Source: Saprospiraceae bacterium
GTDB lineage: Bacteria > Bacteroidota > Bacteroidia > Chitinophagales > Saprospiraceae
Assembly (NCBI GenBank): GCA_004297645.1
Contig: SCUG01000033.1
Coordinates: 1-8,118 of the forward strand
Direction: 5' to 3'
DNA length: 8,118 nucleotides
Every line of letters begins with the position of its first letter. The stretch's first letter is position 1. The position numbers and the translations under genes are program-made. This document shows, piece by piece, positions 1 to 6,101 of this stretch. The notes beneath the pieces are model-generated. The model ran no database searches, was not told where the DNA came from, and saw nothing but the letters and a program-made list of their open reading frames with translations.

Positions 1-127
1 GTTCAAGTCTCCTGACTTGAACCGCATATCAGCATGTCTCTGACATGCGTAACCGCCACACCACATTCGCTGGCTTACTCATGTCGGAGACATGAAAATA
101 CCGGGTTCAAGTCTGTAGACTTGAACC
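1..127. repeat. Cluster of short palindromes with a GTC-n-GAC core
   Basis: Four perfect hairpin-forming palindromes are packed into this stretch. They are GTTCAAGTC/GACTTGAAC around TCCT (1-22), GCATGTC/GACATGC around TCT (32-48), TCATGTC/GACATGA around GGA (79-95), and GGTTCAAGTC/GACTTGAACC around TGTA (104-127). Two outer-arm types alternate (TTCAA and CATG), but all share the inner GTC...GAC with a 3-4 nt centre, so they look like variants of one mobile or expanding repeat family. No open reading frame of note lies in them. The cluster probably continues upstream of the window. They resemble REP-like elements in form, but I cannot assign a known family from this sequence alone. Confidence 0.8.
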
Positions 128-155
128 AGCGTATCTGGAGACTTGAACCAGCGTA
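112..155. repeat. 22-bp tandem duplication at the edge of the palindrome cluster
   Basis: Positions 112-133 and 134-155 are the same 22-bp unit in direct tandem, differing at one base (T at 116, G at 138). Each copy contains the right half of the palindrome, GACTTGAACC, followed by AGCGTA. The second copy lacks its left arm, so it is a half-site rather than a hairpin. The second copy ends two bases before the A-run that begins the recognisable TfoX coding sequence, marking the repeat/gene junction. Confidence 0.85.
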
Positions 156-162
156 GAAAAAA

Positions 163-429
163 ATGATGGGCGGCCTTTGCTTCCTTGTGGACCATAAAAT
201 GTGCGCAGGCGTCGTGGACGACAAATTCATGGGCCGCATCGATCAAGCCATTTACGAAGAGGCGCTCACCAAAAAAAGCTGCCGGGAAATGGACTTCACC
301 GGCCGCCCGATGAAAGGCTACGTCTTCGTGGAGCCGCAGGGTATTGATTCGAACAAAGACCTGGAATACTGGGTGCAACTTTGCCTGGATTTTAACCCGA
401 AGGCGAAGTCGAGCAAAAAGAAAAAGTAA
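163..429 (+). CDS. TfoX/Sxy family protein (TfoX N-terminal domain), 5'-truncated
   Basis: The 88-residue product matches the C-terminal three quarters of the small stand-alone TfoX_N-domain proteins. It has a GGLCFLVDHKMCAGVV core, the REMDFTGRPMKGYVFV segment and a DLEYWVQLCLDFNPKAK tail ending in a lysine run. Such proteins are normally about 110-120 residues and begin with a helix before the (E)KKM-GGL motif. That helix, roughly 25 residues, is missing. In frame, the codons before the first ATG read TAG-AAA-AAA, and immediately upstream the DNA is palindromic repeat, so the 5' end has been replaced or separated. ATG 163 or 166 could still start a shortened protein, but loss of the first helix probably destabilises the fold. 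TfoX/Sxy proteins are linked to competence regulation in Gammaproteobacteria; the role of the small Bacteroidota versions is unknown. It is a partial gene or pseudogene, unless the N-terminus is encoded beyond the window edge. Confidence 0.8.
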   Translation: MMGGLCFLVDHKMCAGVVDDKFMGRIDQAIYEEALTKKSCREMDFTGRPMKGYVFVEPQGIDSNKDLEYWVQLCLDFNPKAKSSKKKK

Positions 430-582
430 TAGCAACAACCCTTCGGAACGCCATACTCATTTGGTATCGGGAAAAATGAAACAAAAAAGGCTTGCTTTTA
501 GCATCAAAAAACGGCGCCCAGACATGCGCTCCTTACCGTTATTGACTTACATTAGGGCCACTTTTTTCCTAAAATAATAAAC

Positions 583-3503
583 ATGCTGCGAAACTACTTA
601 CCTGCCAGCTTTTTGCTGGGCGTAGTCCTCATCTTTTTTACCCCAAATTTATATGCCCAAAACACGCCCGCCGACAGCCTGCGCCGTGCGTTTAACCTGG
701 AAAAAAAAACCTCAAAAAAGCGGACTACTACTACGAATGGGCTTACCTGCTGCTCAACGAAAAACCCGAAACCGGCCTCGCCACTGCCGATACACTGGAA
801 CTTTTGGCTAAAAAAACCGGCAGCAGGAAAAACCTGTCGAGGGCTGAATACTTGCGGGGTATGGCTTATTCGGAACAGGGAAAATTTCAGGATGCCCTGC
901 CCCACCATCGCCAGGAACTGGCTTATGCGCTCCAAACCGATGACCTCGAACTGCACGGCAAAGCCCTCAATTCCCTCGGAAATGTCTTCCATAACATGGG
1001 GCGCAATGACAGCGCCATCGTTTACCTGCTGCAATCGGCGAAGGTGAAGGAACAGGTGGGCAACCAGAAAGACCTGGCTGCTTGTTACGCCAACATCGGC
1101 AATGTTTTCAGCGATGAAAAAGCCTCGGACAAGGCTATCGGGTACCTTGAAAAAGCACTCAAAATCCGCCTCAGCCTGCCACAGGGAGAAAAAAGCGCCA
1201 TCATCACCTACAACAACCTTTCGGTAGCCTACAACGGAGCAGGCAACAACGATAAGGCCATCGAGTACGCACAGCGTGGTTATGAACTGGCCGAAAAATC
1301 GGGCAACAAATTCCTGGCGGGCGTGCTGGCGGGCAGCCTCAGCCATCTTTGGTTGGAAAAAAAGGAGTTGGACAAATCCATCAAACTGGGGGAAAAATCG
1401 GTGAACCTGCTGGCGGAACTGAACCGCCGTGCCAATATTGTTTATCCTTATGCCACCCTCTCCGAAACCTGGTGGCGCAAGGGCAATTTCACCAAAGCGC
1501 TGGAAACCAACCGCCTGGGCTACGCCATCATGGAAGAGTTGAAGCTCATCGAGCCGCTGGAAGTTTATTACGAGAATTTCGCCAATGTTTACGAAAGCAT
1601 GGGCGAGCACAAGCAGGCGCTTTTTTGGTTTAAAAAAATGATGGTACTCGACGATTCGCTGTTCAACAAAGAAAAAATAGCGGCTATCGCCGGGGTGGAA
1701 GCAAAGTTTGAATCGGAAAAAAAAGAAGCGCAGTTGGCGAAACAGCAGTTGGAAATAGAACGCGAGGCTTCGCAAAAAAAGACCATCCTCATGGGGGCCG
1801 TTGCTGCCTTCCTGGCCCTGGCCGGAGGGTTTTATTATTTCCGCAGCAAACAAAAAATCAGGCAAAAAGAAGCCGAACTCGCCGCCCAACTCGAACACGC
1901 AGAAGCGGATAAGTTGCGGGAATTGGACGCCCTGAAATCCACCTTCTTCGCCAACATCAGCCACGAGTTCCGAACGCCGCTCACCCTCATCATCAGCCCG
2001 GTGGAGCAGATGATGAACAGCACTTTCCAGGGCGATTTTCAAAAATACTACCGCATCATTCACCGCAACGGCAAACGTCTGCTCGACTTAGTGAACCAAC
2101 TGATGGATTTGTCTAAATTAGAAAGCGGAAAATTGAAATTAGAAGCCTCGGAAGGCGACTTGGGCGGGTTCGTGAGTGCCGTGGCGGGTTCGTTTGAAAG
2201 TTTGGCAGTCAGGCAGCAGGTTGACTTGCAGATTGATATTCCTAAAGAACCAGCCGTTTGTTTTTTCGACCGTGACAAGGTGGAGAAAGTGCTCGTAAAC
2301 CTGGTTTCGAATGCCTTTAAGTTTACCGGGGAGGGAGGAAAGGTGCAGGTAGAGTTGTTGCCGCACAGTGCTAACAGCACTTCAAGTGCTGTTAGCACTT
2401 TGGTCGTGCAAGACACGGGCATGGGCATCCCGGCGGAGCAGTTGCCGCACCTGTTCGAGCGTTTCACCAAAAGCAGCCTGTCGGAAGTGCAGGCGGGCAG
2501 CGGCATCGGGCTGGCTTTGGTGAAAGAACTGGTGGAGTTGCACGGCGGAAGCATCGGGGTGGAAAGCGAGGAGGGGAAGGGGACGGTGTTTACGGTGACG
2601 CTGGCGGTGGGCACGGAGTTTTATAAAAAGGAGGAAATCATTGAAGAAACTTCAGATTTCGGACTTCGGATTTCGGAAAACTCAAAGCAAGATGTAACAA
2701 TTCCGGAGCCGTCTGCTCTCAATTCTGAATTCAAAAATCTGAAATCGGGATTCGGGAAACCCCTCCTCCTCCTTGCCGAAGACAACCCCGACGTGCGCTC
2801 GTACATCGCCGACACGCTGGCGGCAGACTATAAAATCATTGAAGCTGAAAACGGCAGACTGGCCCTCGAAAAAGCCCTCGAAACTACCCCCGACCTCGTC
2901 ATCACCGACGTGATGATGCCCGAAATGGACGGCACTGAGTTTTGCAAACAACTGAAAGCCAATGAAAAAACCAGCCACATCCCCATCGTCATGCTCACCG
3001 CCAGGGCGGGGCAATCCGACAAATTAGAAGGCCTGCAAACCGGCGCCGACGATTACCTCGTGAAGCCGTTCGATGCCCGTGAATTGCGGGTGCGGGTAGC
3101 TAACCTTATTGAACAAAGGAAAAAATTGCAGGAATATTACCGCCGCTCGCTGACGGCCTTCTCCCCTGCCCCGGTGGAAGCGGAAAGCATGGATGCCGTT
3201 TTCCTGCAAAAAGTCAGGGAAGCAGTGGAAGCCAACCTCGACGACGAAAATTTCAGCGTGGTGGAATTGGGCAACAAAATCGGCATGAGCCGCAGCCAGT
3301 TGCACCGCAAGTTGTCGGCGCTCACGGGTTTTTCACCCAACGAAGTCATCCGGAATATGCGGCTGGAGCGGGCCAGGCAGTTGCTGGAGAAAAAAGCAGG
3401 AACAGTTTCGGAAATTGCCTTCCTCTGCGGGTTTAGTTCGCCTGCATATTTCAACAAGTGTTTTAAAGATTATTTTGGAAATACACCGGGAGAAATTGCC
3501 TGA
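583..3503 (+). CDS. TPR-containing hybrid histidine kinase/response regulator with AraC-type HTH; frameshifted near the 5' end
   Basis: A one-protein two-component system. The frame from ATG 583 encodes a signal peptide (about residues 1-26, ending LYAQ) and the start of the sensor, then would stop at 1047. The rest is in the -1 frame, open from 696 to the stop at 3501-3503. Joining them at 701-720 gives about 973 residues. Numbered on the joined protein: TPR repeats about 75-370 (for example the ALNSLGNVFHNMGRNDSAI unit), a charged coiled coil, one transmembrane helix about 401-420, HisKA with phospho-accepting His461 (SHEFRTPL), HATPase with N-box Asn577, G1 box DTGMG from Asp611, F-box FERFTKS and G2 box GSGIGLAL. 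The receiver follows with phospho-acceptor Asp776 (ITDVMMPEMDG) and Lys828, then an AraC-type DNA-binding domain (about 870-973). All catalytic residues are present. The sensor is probably periplasmic and the output is transcriptional. Without the frame join, initiation at an internal codon (for example TTG 804) would give a protein lacking the signal peptide. The ATPase domain and the linker before the receiver contain repeat-derived sequence. Ligand and target genes are unknown. Confidence 0.88.
701..720 (+). other. -1 frameshift region with two in-phase slippery A-runs
   Basis: The signal-peptide frame and the TPR/kinase frame overlap here. A run of nine A (701-709) contains A AAA AAA (702-708) in the right phase for a -1 slip. 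Five bases on, 714-720 reads A AAA AAG with zero-frame codons AAA and AAG, the same heptamer and phase as the Escherichia coli dnaX frameshift site. A -1 slip at either place yields a continuous protein reading ...LEKK..KKADYYYEWAYLLL. Ribosomal or transcriptional slippage, a real one-base deletion, or a homopolymer sequencing error all fit. I found no clear Shine-Dalgarno-like stimulator or strong downstream hairpin. Confidence 0.75.
2367..2399. repeat. 33-bp perfect palindrome inside the kinase ATPase domain
   Basis: Sixteen bases, AGTGCTAACAGCACTT, are followed by a single C (2383) and their exact reverse complement. The element is in frame and encodes roughly SANSTSSAVST, lying between the strand KVQVELLP and the G1 strand LVVQDTGMG of the HATPase domain. 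Related kinases have only a short turn there, so it looks like an in-frame insertion of a palindromic unit at a tolerant loop. Each arm also contains a smaller inverted repeat (AGTGCT/AGCACT). Confidence 0.9.
2651..2756. repeat. Repeat-like DNA forming the kinase-receiver linker
   Basis: The linker between the HATPase and receiver domains is built from short repetitive pieces. GATTTCGGA occurs at 2655-2663 and 2669-2677. TTCAGATTT at 2651-2659 is the exact reverse complement of AAATCTGAA at 2735-2743, and a related AAATCGGGATTCGGG follows at 2742-2756. The encoded peptide (SDFGLRIS... and KNLKSGFG) is low in predicted structure and unlike the flanking domains. It is probably a dispersed repeat captured as a flexible linker; the link to a genome-wide family is inference. 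Confidence 0.55.
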
Positions 3504-3604
3504 GGCCGGGGTTCCAGGCTGAACGGAATGCCTGCGTGAACAGTGCGTGAGAAGGGGCAACCATAAGCGGGCGCTCAGGGCTTTCCCCCCATTTTTTGGC
3601 GGGT

Positions 3605-4234
3605 TTAATTTTCGGTGAAATCTATTTTCCGGTAAAGTTCGTCGAGGGAAATAGCGCCTTCATTCAGGACAGGGACAACCTCGCCGGGCTGTTCGAAAAC
3701 CTGCGCCGTCCAGTTGTTTTCCCGTTGGTGGCTCACCACTTTCCGTTCTGTGCTTTCGATAAAAAGGACTTGTTGCAGGGAGGGGATTTTTTGGTAATTT
3801 TTAAACTTCCGGTTGAGGTCGTAATCTCTGTTGGATGCGGACAACACTTCCACGATGAGCACAGGGTTGGCGATGGCTGTCATATTGCCACGCAAAGTGA
3901 CCCGCTCGGATTTGCCTTTTACCACCACGCAGTCCGCATTGTAGTGCCGCTTGACGAAGCCGGGGATGTGGAGGGCGAGGTTGCTGCCGTACACGCTGAA
4001 AATGTCTTCGTTCAAAAGCAAAAAGAGAAGGTGACCAATTTTGACCATTAGTTTTTCGTGCAGTTCAGTTGCGTATCCCATAAATGAAATGATTTTTCCT
4101 TCATCGTACTCGATGCGGTATTCGCACTCCTCCAGCAAATCGAGAAACTCCTCCCAGGTGGCAGGTAAGCAAAGCTCCTCGCCGTATTCAAGGCGCTCGT
4201 CGAGGGTGACCGGGACTTTAGTGATTACTTCCAT
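3605..4234 (-). CDS. Uma2 family (DUF820) putative PD-(D/E)XK endonuclease
   Basis: The 209-residue product has the usual layout of DUF820 proteins. An N-terminal YRIEYDEGKIISF strand pair comes first, then a LHEKLMVKIGHLL helix, NADCVVVKG with the nuclease-core Asp101, NPVLIVEVLS with Glu129, and the D-x3-K-x3-Y segment with Asp139, Lys143 and Tyr147, closing with LQQVLFIES. These are the positions conserved in the restriction-endonuclease-like fold, so the active site appears complete. The family is abundant in cyanobacteria and some Bacteroidota; its biological role is not established. It is transcribed leftward and converges on the kinase gene, with about 100 bp between the stops holding no clear terminator. 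It lies 36 bp downstream of a second Uma2 gene, suggesting one transcript. The two proteins are too dissimilar to be a recent duplication. Confidence 0.85.
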   Translation of the reverse strand: MEVITKVPVTLDERLEYGEELCLPATWEEFLDLLEECEYRIEYDEGKIISFMGYATELHEKLMVKIGHLLFLLLNEDIFSVYGSNLALHIPGFVKRHYNADCVVVKGKSERVTLRGNMTAIANPVLIVEVLSASNRDYDLNRKFKNYQKIPSLQQVLFIESTERKVVSHQRENNWTAQVFEQPGEVVPVLNEGAISLDELYRKIDFTEN

Positions 4235-4270
4235 GTCGTGGATTTTTTTGCTTTGAACGATAGTGGGATA

Positions 4271-4852
4271 TCAGGCGATCATTTTGCGCAGGCAAACTTT
4301 GTAGCCGGGCATGGCTTCCGAGGCGATTTCATCGTCAAACGAAAAACGGTGGCTTTCAAACTCTCCATCTTTTAGCAGGTACTGGGTCACGGTTTCTTTC
4401 TTCAAATCAATCAGCCAGTATTCCTGCACGCCGAAGACCTCGTAAGTATGCTTTTTGTGGAGCATCTCCTTGCGGGTATTGCCGCCGGAAAGTATTTCCA
4501 GTACCAAGTCGGGAGCAGACTCGATTTTCTTTTCACCAATGATGCTAAGGCGTTCTTTCGAGATGAAAAGGACGCCGGGTTGGAAAGTGTTGAATTTGTC
4601 GAACAGGGTGTCGAGCGGGGCGGTGTAAACTATGCCTAATTGCTTGGATTTGGCAAAAGATTTCATATCGGAGTAAAGTTCTCCGGCGATGTCCTGGTGA
4701 AGTGGTGTTGGTGACGGCATGTGCATGATTTGACCATCCAGCAGTTCGTAGTTACCGCTGTCAGGGGGCGTGAGGCGGGCGTAATCCTCGTAAGTGAGGC
4801 GCTTTTTTTTGGACTTGAATGGGCGGGATTTTTCTGCTGCCTGTGAAATCAT
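4271..4852 (-). CDS. Uma2 family (DUF820) protein with altered PD motif
   Basis: The 193-residue product is a clear DUF820 member. It has LTYEDYARL, NYELLDGQIMHMPSPTPLHQ, the APLDTLFD strand, RLSIIGEKKIESAPDLVLEILS with Glu119, Lys133 in the following helix, and GVQEYWLIDL. The strand that in most relatives reads QPDLLFVS is QPGVLFIS here: the metal-binding Asp is Gly93, encoded GGC, one transition from GAC. The Asp that usually follows the EVLS segment is Glu129. Nuclease activity is therefore probably reduced or lost, although the fold looks intact and the frame is open. The start is preceded on the minus strand by a good Bacteroidota-type promoter and a leader of about 30 nt. It is probably first in a two-gene unit with the next Uma2 gene. 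Confidence 0.85.
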   Translation of the reverse strand: MISQAAEKSRPFKSKKKRLTYEDYARLTPPDSGNYELLDGQIMHMPSPTPLHQDIAGELYSDMKSFAKSKQLGIVYTAPLDTLFDKFNTFQPGVLFISKERLSIIGEKKIESAPDLVLEILSGGNTRKEMLHKKHTYEVFGVQEYWLIDLKKETVTQYLLKDGEFESHRFSFDDEIASEAMPGYKVCLRKMIA

Positions 4853-4888
4853 GTGACCAATTTTTGATAGATTTTAAAATCACTTTGA

Positions 4889-4919
4889 CAAAGATAGGCT
4901 TTTTCAGACTAAACCTAAA
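4889..4919 (-). promoter_or_regulatory. Bacteroidota-type promoter for the Uma2 gene pair
   Basis: On the minus strand TATCTTTG (4896-4889) matches the -7 consensus TAnnTTTG exactly. TTTA (4919-4916) stands 19 bp upstream, close to the -33 consensus TTTG. Transcription would begin near 4882, leaving about 30 nt before the ATG at 4852. Confidence 0.6.
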
Positions 4920-4938
4920 TATGCCTTTTTTCTCCTTT

Positions 4939-4971
4939 AAAACCTTTGAACCCCTGTAAATAAAAGGTTTT
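4939..4971. repeat. Inverted repeat in the divergent intergenic region
   Basis: AAAACCTTT (4939-4947) and AAAGGTTTT (4963-4971) form a perfect 9-bp inverted repeat around a 15-nt spacer. It lies upstream of both divergent transcripts, just beyond the -33 element of the Uma2 promoter, so it is better placed as a protein-binding site than as a terminator. It is A/T-rich and could be fortuitous. Confidence 0.5.
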
Positions 4972-4978
4972 TAATGCT

Positions 4979-5020
4979 TGCGACAAATCTGCTATTCCCT
5001 GCGACAAATCTGATATGCCG
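4979..5020. promoter_or_regulatory. Two direct repeats at 21-bp spacing, likely activator site
   Basis: TGCGACAAATCTG occurs at 4979-4991 and 5000-5012, and similarity continues through TAT.CC, so 18 of 21 positions agree between two abutting 21-bp units. The period is two helical turns, which places both copies on one face of the DNA. They lie just upstream of a -7-like element (5038-5045) that has no evident -33 partner, the arrangement expected for an activator binding as a direct-repeat dimer (as LytTR or AraC-type regulators do). Which protein binds is unknown. Confidence 0.6.
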
Positions 5021-5037
5021 CCCGCATCCCCTGCCCG

Positions 5038-5045
5038 CATCTTTG
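5038..5045 (+). promoter_or_regulatory. -7-like promoter element for the NTF2-like gene
   Basis: CATCTTTG followed by CACC matches the Bacteroidota -7 element (TAnnTTTG, often followed by GCA) at all but the first base. No TTTG-like -33 element stands 19-21 bp upstream. The start would be near 5052, giving a leader of about 50 nt to the ATG at 5104. Confidence 0.5.
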
Positions 5046-5103
5046 CACCGTGCTTCATTGGAGAAGCGAAAATCAAAATCAATCACAACTAAAATTTTCA
5101 ACC

Positions 5104-5997
5104 ATGAAAATGTCATTTTTCAGCTTTATCATTCTCTTCGTTTCCAGCTTGTTTGCCCCCATCGCACAGGCACAGACCGACAACCAAGCCACTTTTGAGG
5201 CGTATTTGAAAACCGTGTACGACGCCTACGAAACGGGTGGTTATGACAAATTAATGCAGCACTATGCTCCCACAGCCTCCGAAATCGGTCCCGATGGACG
5301 CTTGATTTCTGGTCTGTCAACCCTCAAAGCCGCTTGGGACGAAATGGACAAAATGCTGGACGCCAAGCCCAAATTCACTTACCAGCTCACCTCTTGGCGG
5401 CTTGTCACACCGGACGTTGCGCTCATCACTTGGGATACCGAAGACGAGTTTCAGATTCAGGGACAAAAGATAGTCGGCAAGCACACCGCTTCGGCCTTGC
5501 TGCGCAAAGAAAAGGGCAAGTGGCTCATCGAGCACGACCAACTCACGCCAAAAATGGAATTCCAGATACCCGGCCAGCAGGCTGACCTCAATGCAATCAA
5601 GGCGCTTGGGAATGAGGCCTATGCAGCATTTGGGGCACGTGACGCTGCCCGTTTCGCCGCCTGCTATACCGAAGACGTGAAGTTCGTTGACCCATTTGGC
5701 AACATTATCAAAGGTAGGGCGGCTTTTGAGCAGGCCCATGCCGAACTGTTTAAGACCATGGCCAATTTGCCGGAAGGCAAGGTAGAAATTGCCGGCATGG
5801 ACATCCACTTTGTCAACCCCGACGTAGCCATCTGTCAATGGACGCACAAGCAGACCATGACAATAAACGGTAAAGCCATGACCGAGGAGACCTCCCTGAT
5901 GAATACTTGCCTTCGTGTGGACGGCAAATGGTTGGTGGCTGCCATGAGCTTGACGCCGGTAAGGCCGATACCGGGGATGGCAGCGCCAGGCCACTAA
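5104..5997 (+). CDS. Secreted protein of two tandem NTF2/SnoaL-like (DUF4440-type) domains
   Basis: The start at 5104 is chosen because it opens directly with a signal peptide (MKMSFFSFIILFVSSLFAP, cleavage likely after AQA, residue 23). The in-frame ATG at 5050 would put 18 polar residues in front of it and lies at the predicted transcription start. The 297-residue product contains two cone-shaped NTF2-like domains, about 27-150 and 158-285. They are clearly duplicated: RLISGLSTLKAAW pairs with NIIKGRAAFEQAH, VTPDVALITW with VNPDVAICQW, and GKWLIEHDQLTP with GKWLVAAMSLTP. The fold serves as a pocket for small ligands or as a simple enzyme (isomerase, dehydratase). No specific substrate can be read here. 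It is probably periplasmic or exported, preceded by its own control region and followed by a hairpin, so it may be expressed apart from the methyltransferase. Confidence 0.82.
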   Translation: MKMSFFSFIILFVSSLFAPIAQAQTDNQATFEAYLKTVYDAYETGGYDKLMQHYAPTASEIGPDGRLISGLSTLKAAWDEMDKMLDAKPKFTYQLTSWRLVTPDVALITWDTEDEFQIQGQKIVGKHTASALLRKEKGKWLIEHDQLTPKMEFQIPGQQADLNAIKALGNEAYAAFGARDAARFAACYTEDVKFVDPFGNIIKGRAAFEQAHAELFKTMANLPEGKVEIAGMDIHFVNPDVAICQWTHKQTMTINGKAMTEETSLMNTCLRVDGKWLVAAMSLTPVRPIPGMAAPGH

Positions 5998-6004
5998 TAA
6001 ACCG

Positions 6005-6043
6005 GGTGGGTTGGCAAGTGAAATCCATCATTTGCCAACCACC
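6005..6043 (+). terminator. Hairpin after the NTF2-like gene, possible terminator
   Basis: GGTTGGCAA (6009-6017) pairs with TTGCCAACC (6032-6040), and three more pairs (6005-6007 with 6041-6043) extend it past one bulged G at 6008. That makes a 12-bp stem with a 14-nt loop. It starts 8 nt after the stop codon, and GTCTTGTTTTG follows, a weak U-tract. Partial termination or processing between the two genes is likely. Confidence 0.55.
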
Positions 6044-6101
6044 GTCTTGTTTTGACCAATATCCTGTATCATTTGTGTCAAATTCTAAAAAGGCTTTCAC
6101 C

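Noticed and set aside
1..155. CRISPR array
   Set aside because: Repeats are palindromic, variable in arm sequence and unevenly spaced, with no constant repeat-spacer pattern and no cas genes.
344..577. Small plus-strand reading frame overlapping the TfoX gene end
   Set aside because: It is out of frame with TfoX, low in complexity (Arg/Ser/Lys), and shows no family features.
594..2063. Long minus-strand reading frame opposite the kinase gene
   Set aside because: It is an antisense shadow of the TPR/kinase region, rich in Phe and Leu from the complement of Lys/Glu codons, with no recognisable domain.
3504..3604. Bidirectional terminator between the convergent kinase and Uma2 genes
   Set aside because: The gap is GC-rich with a short T-run, but I could not find a stable stem placed before it on either strand.
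5050..5103. Upstream ATG as the start of the NTF2-like protein
   Set aside because: It would bury the signal peptide behind 18 polar residues and sits at the expected transcription start.
5317..5994. Minus-strand reading frame opposite the NTF2-like gene
   Set aside because: The plus strand encodes two well-matched domains with a signal peptide; the antisense product shows no family features.
6067..6075. Promoter for the methyltransferase (TATCATTTG)
   Set aside because: It resembles the -7 element only with one extra base, and the -33 candidate is weak, so it is not listed as a feature.
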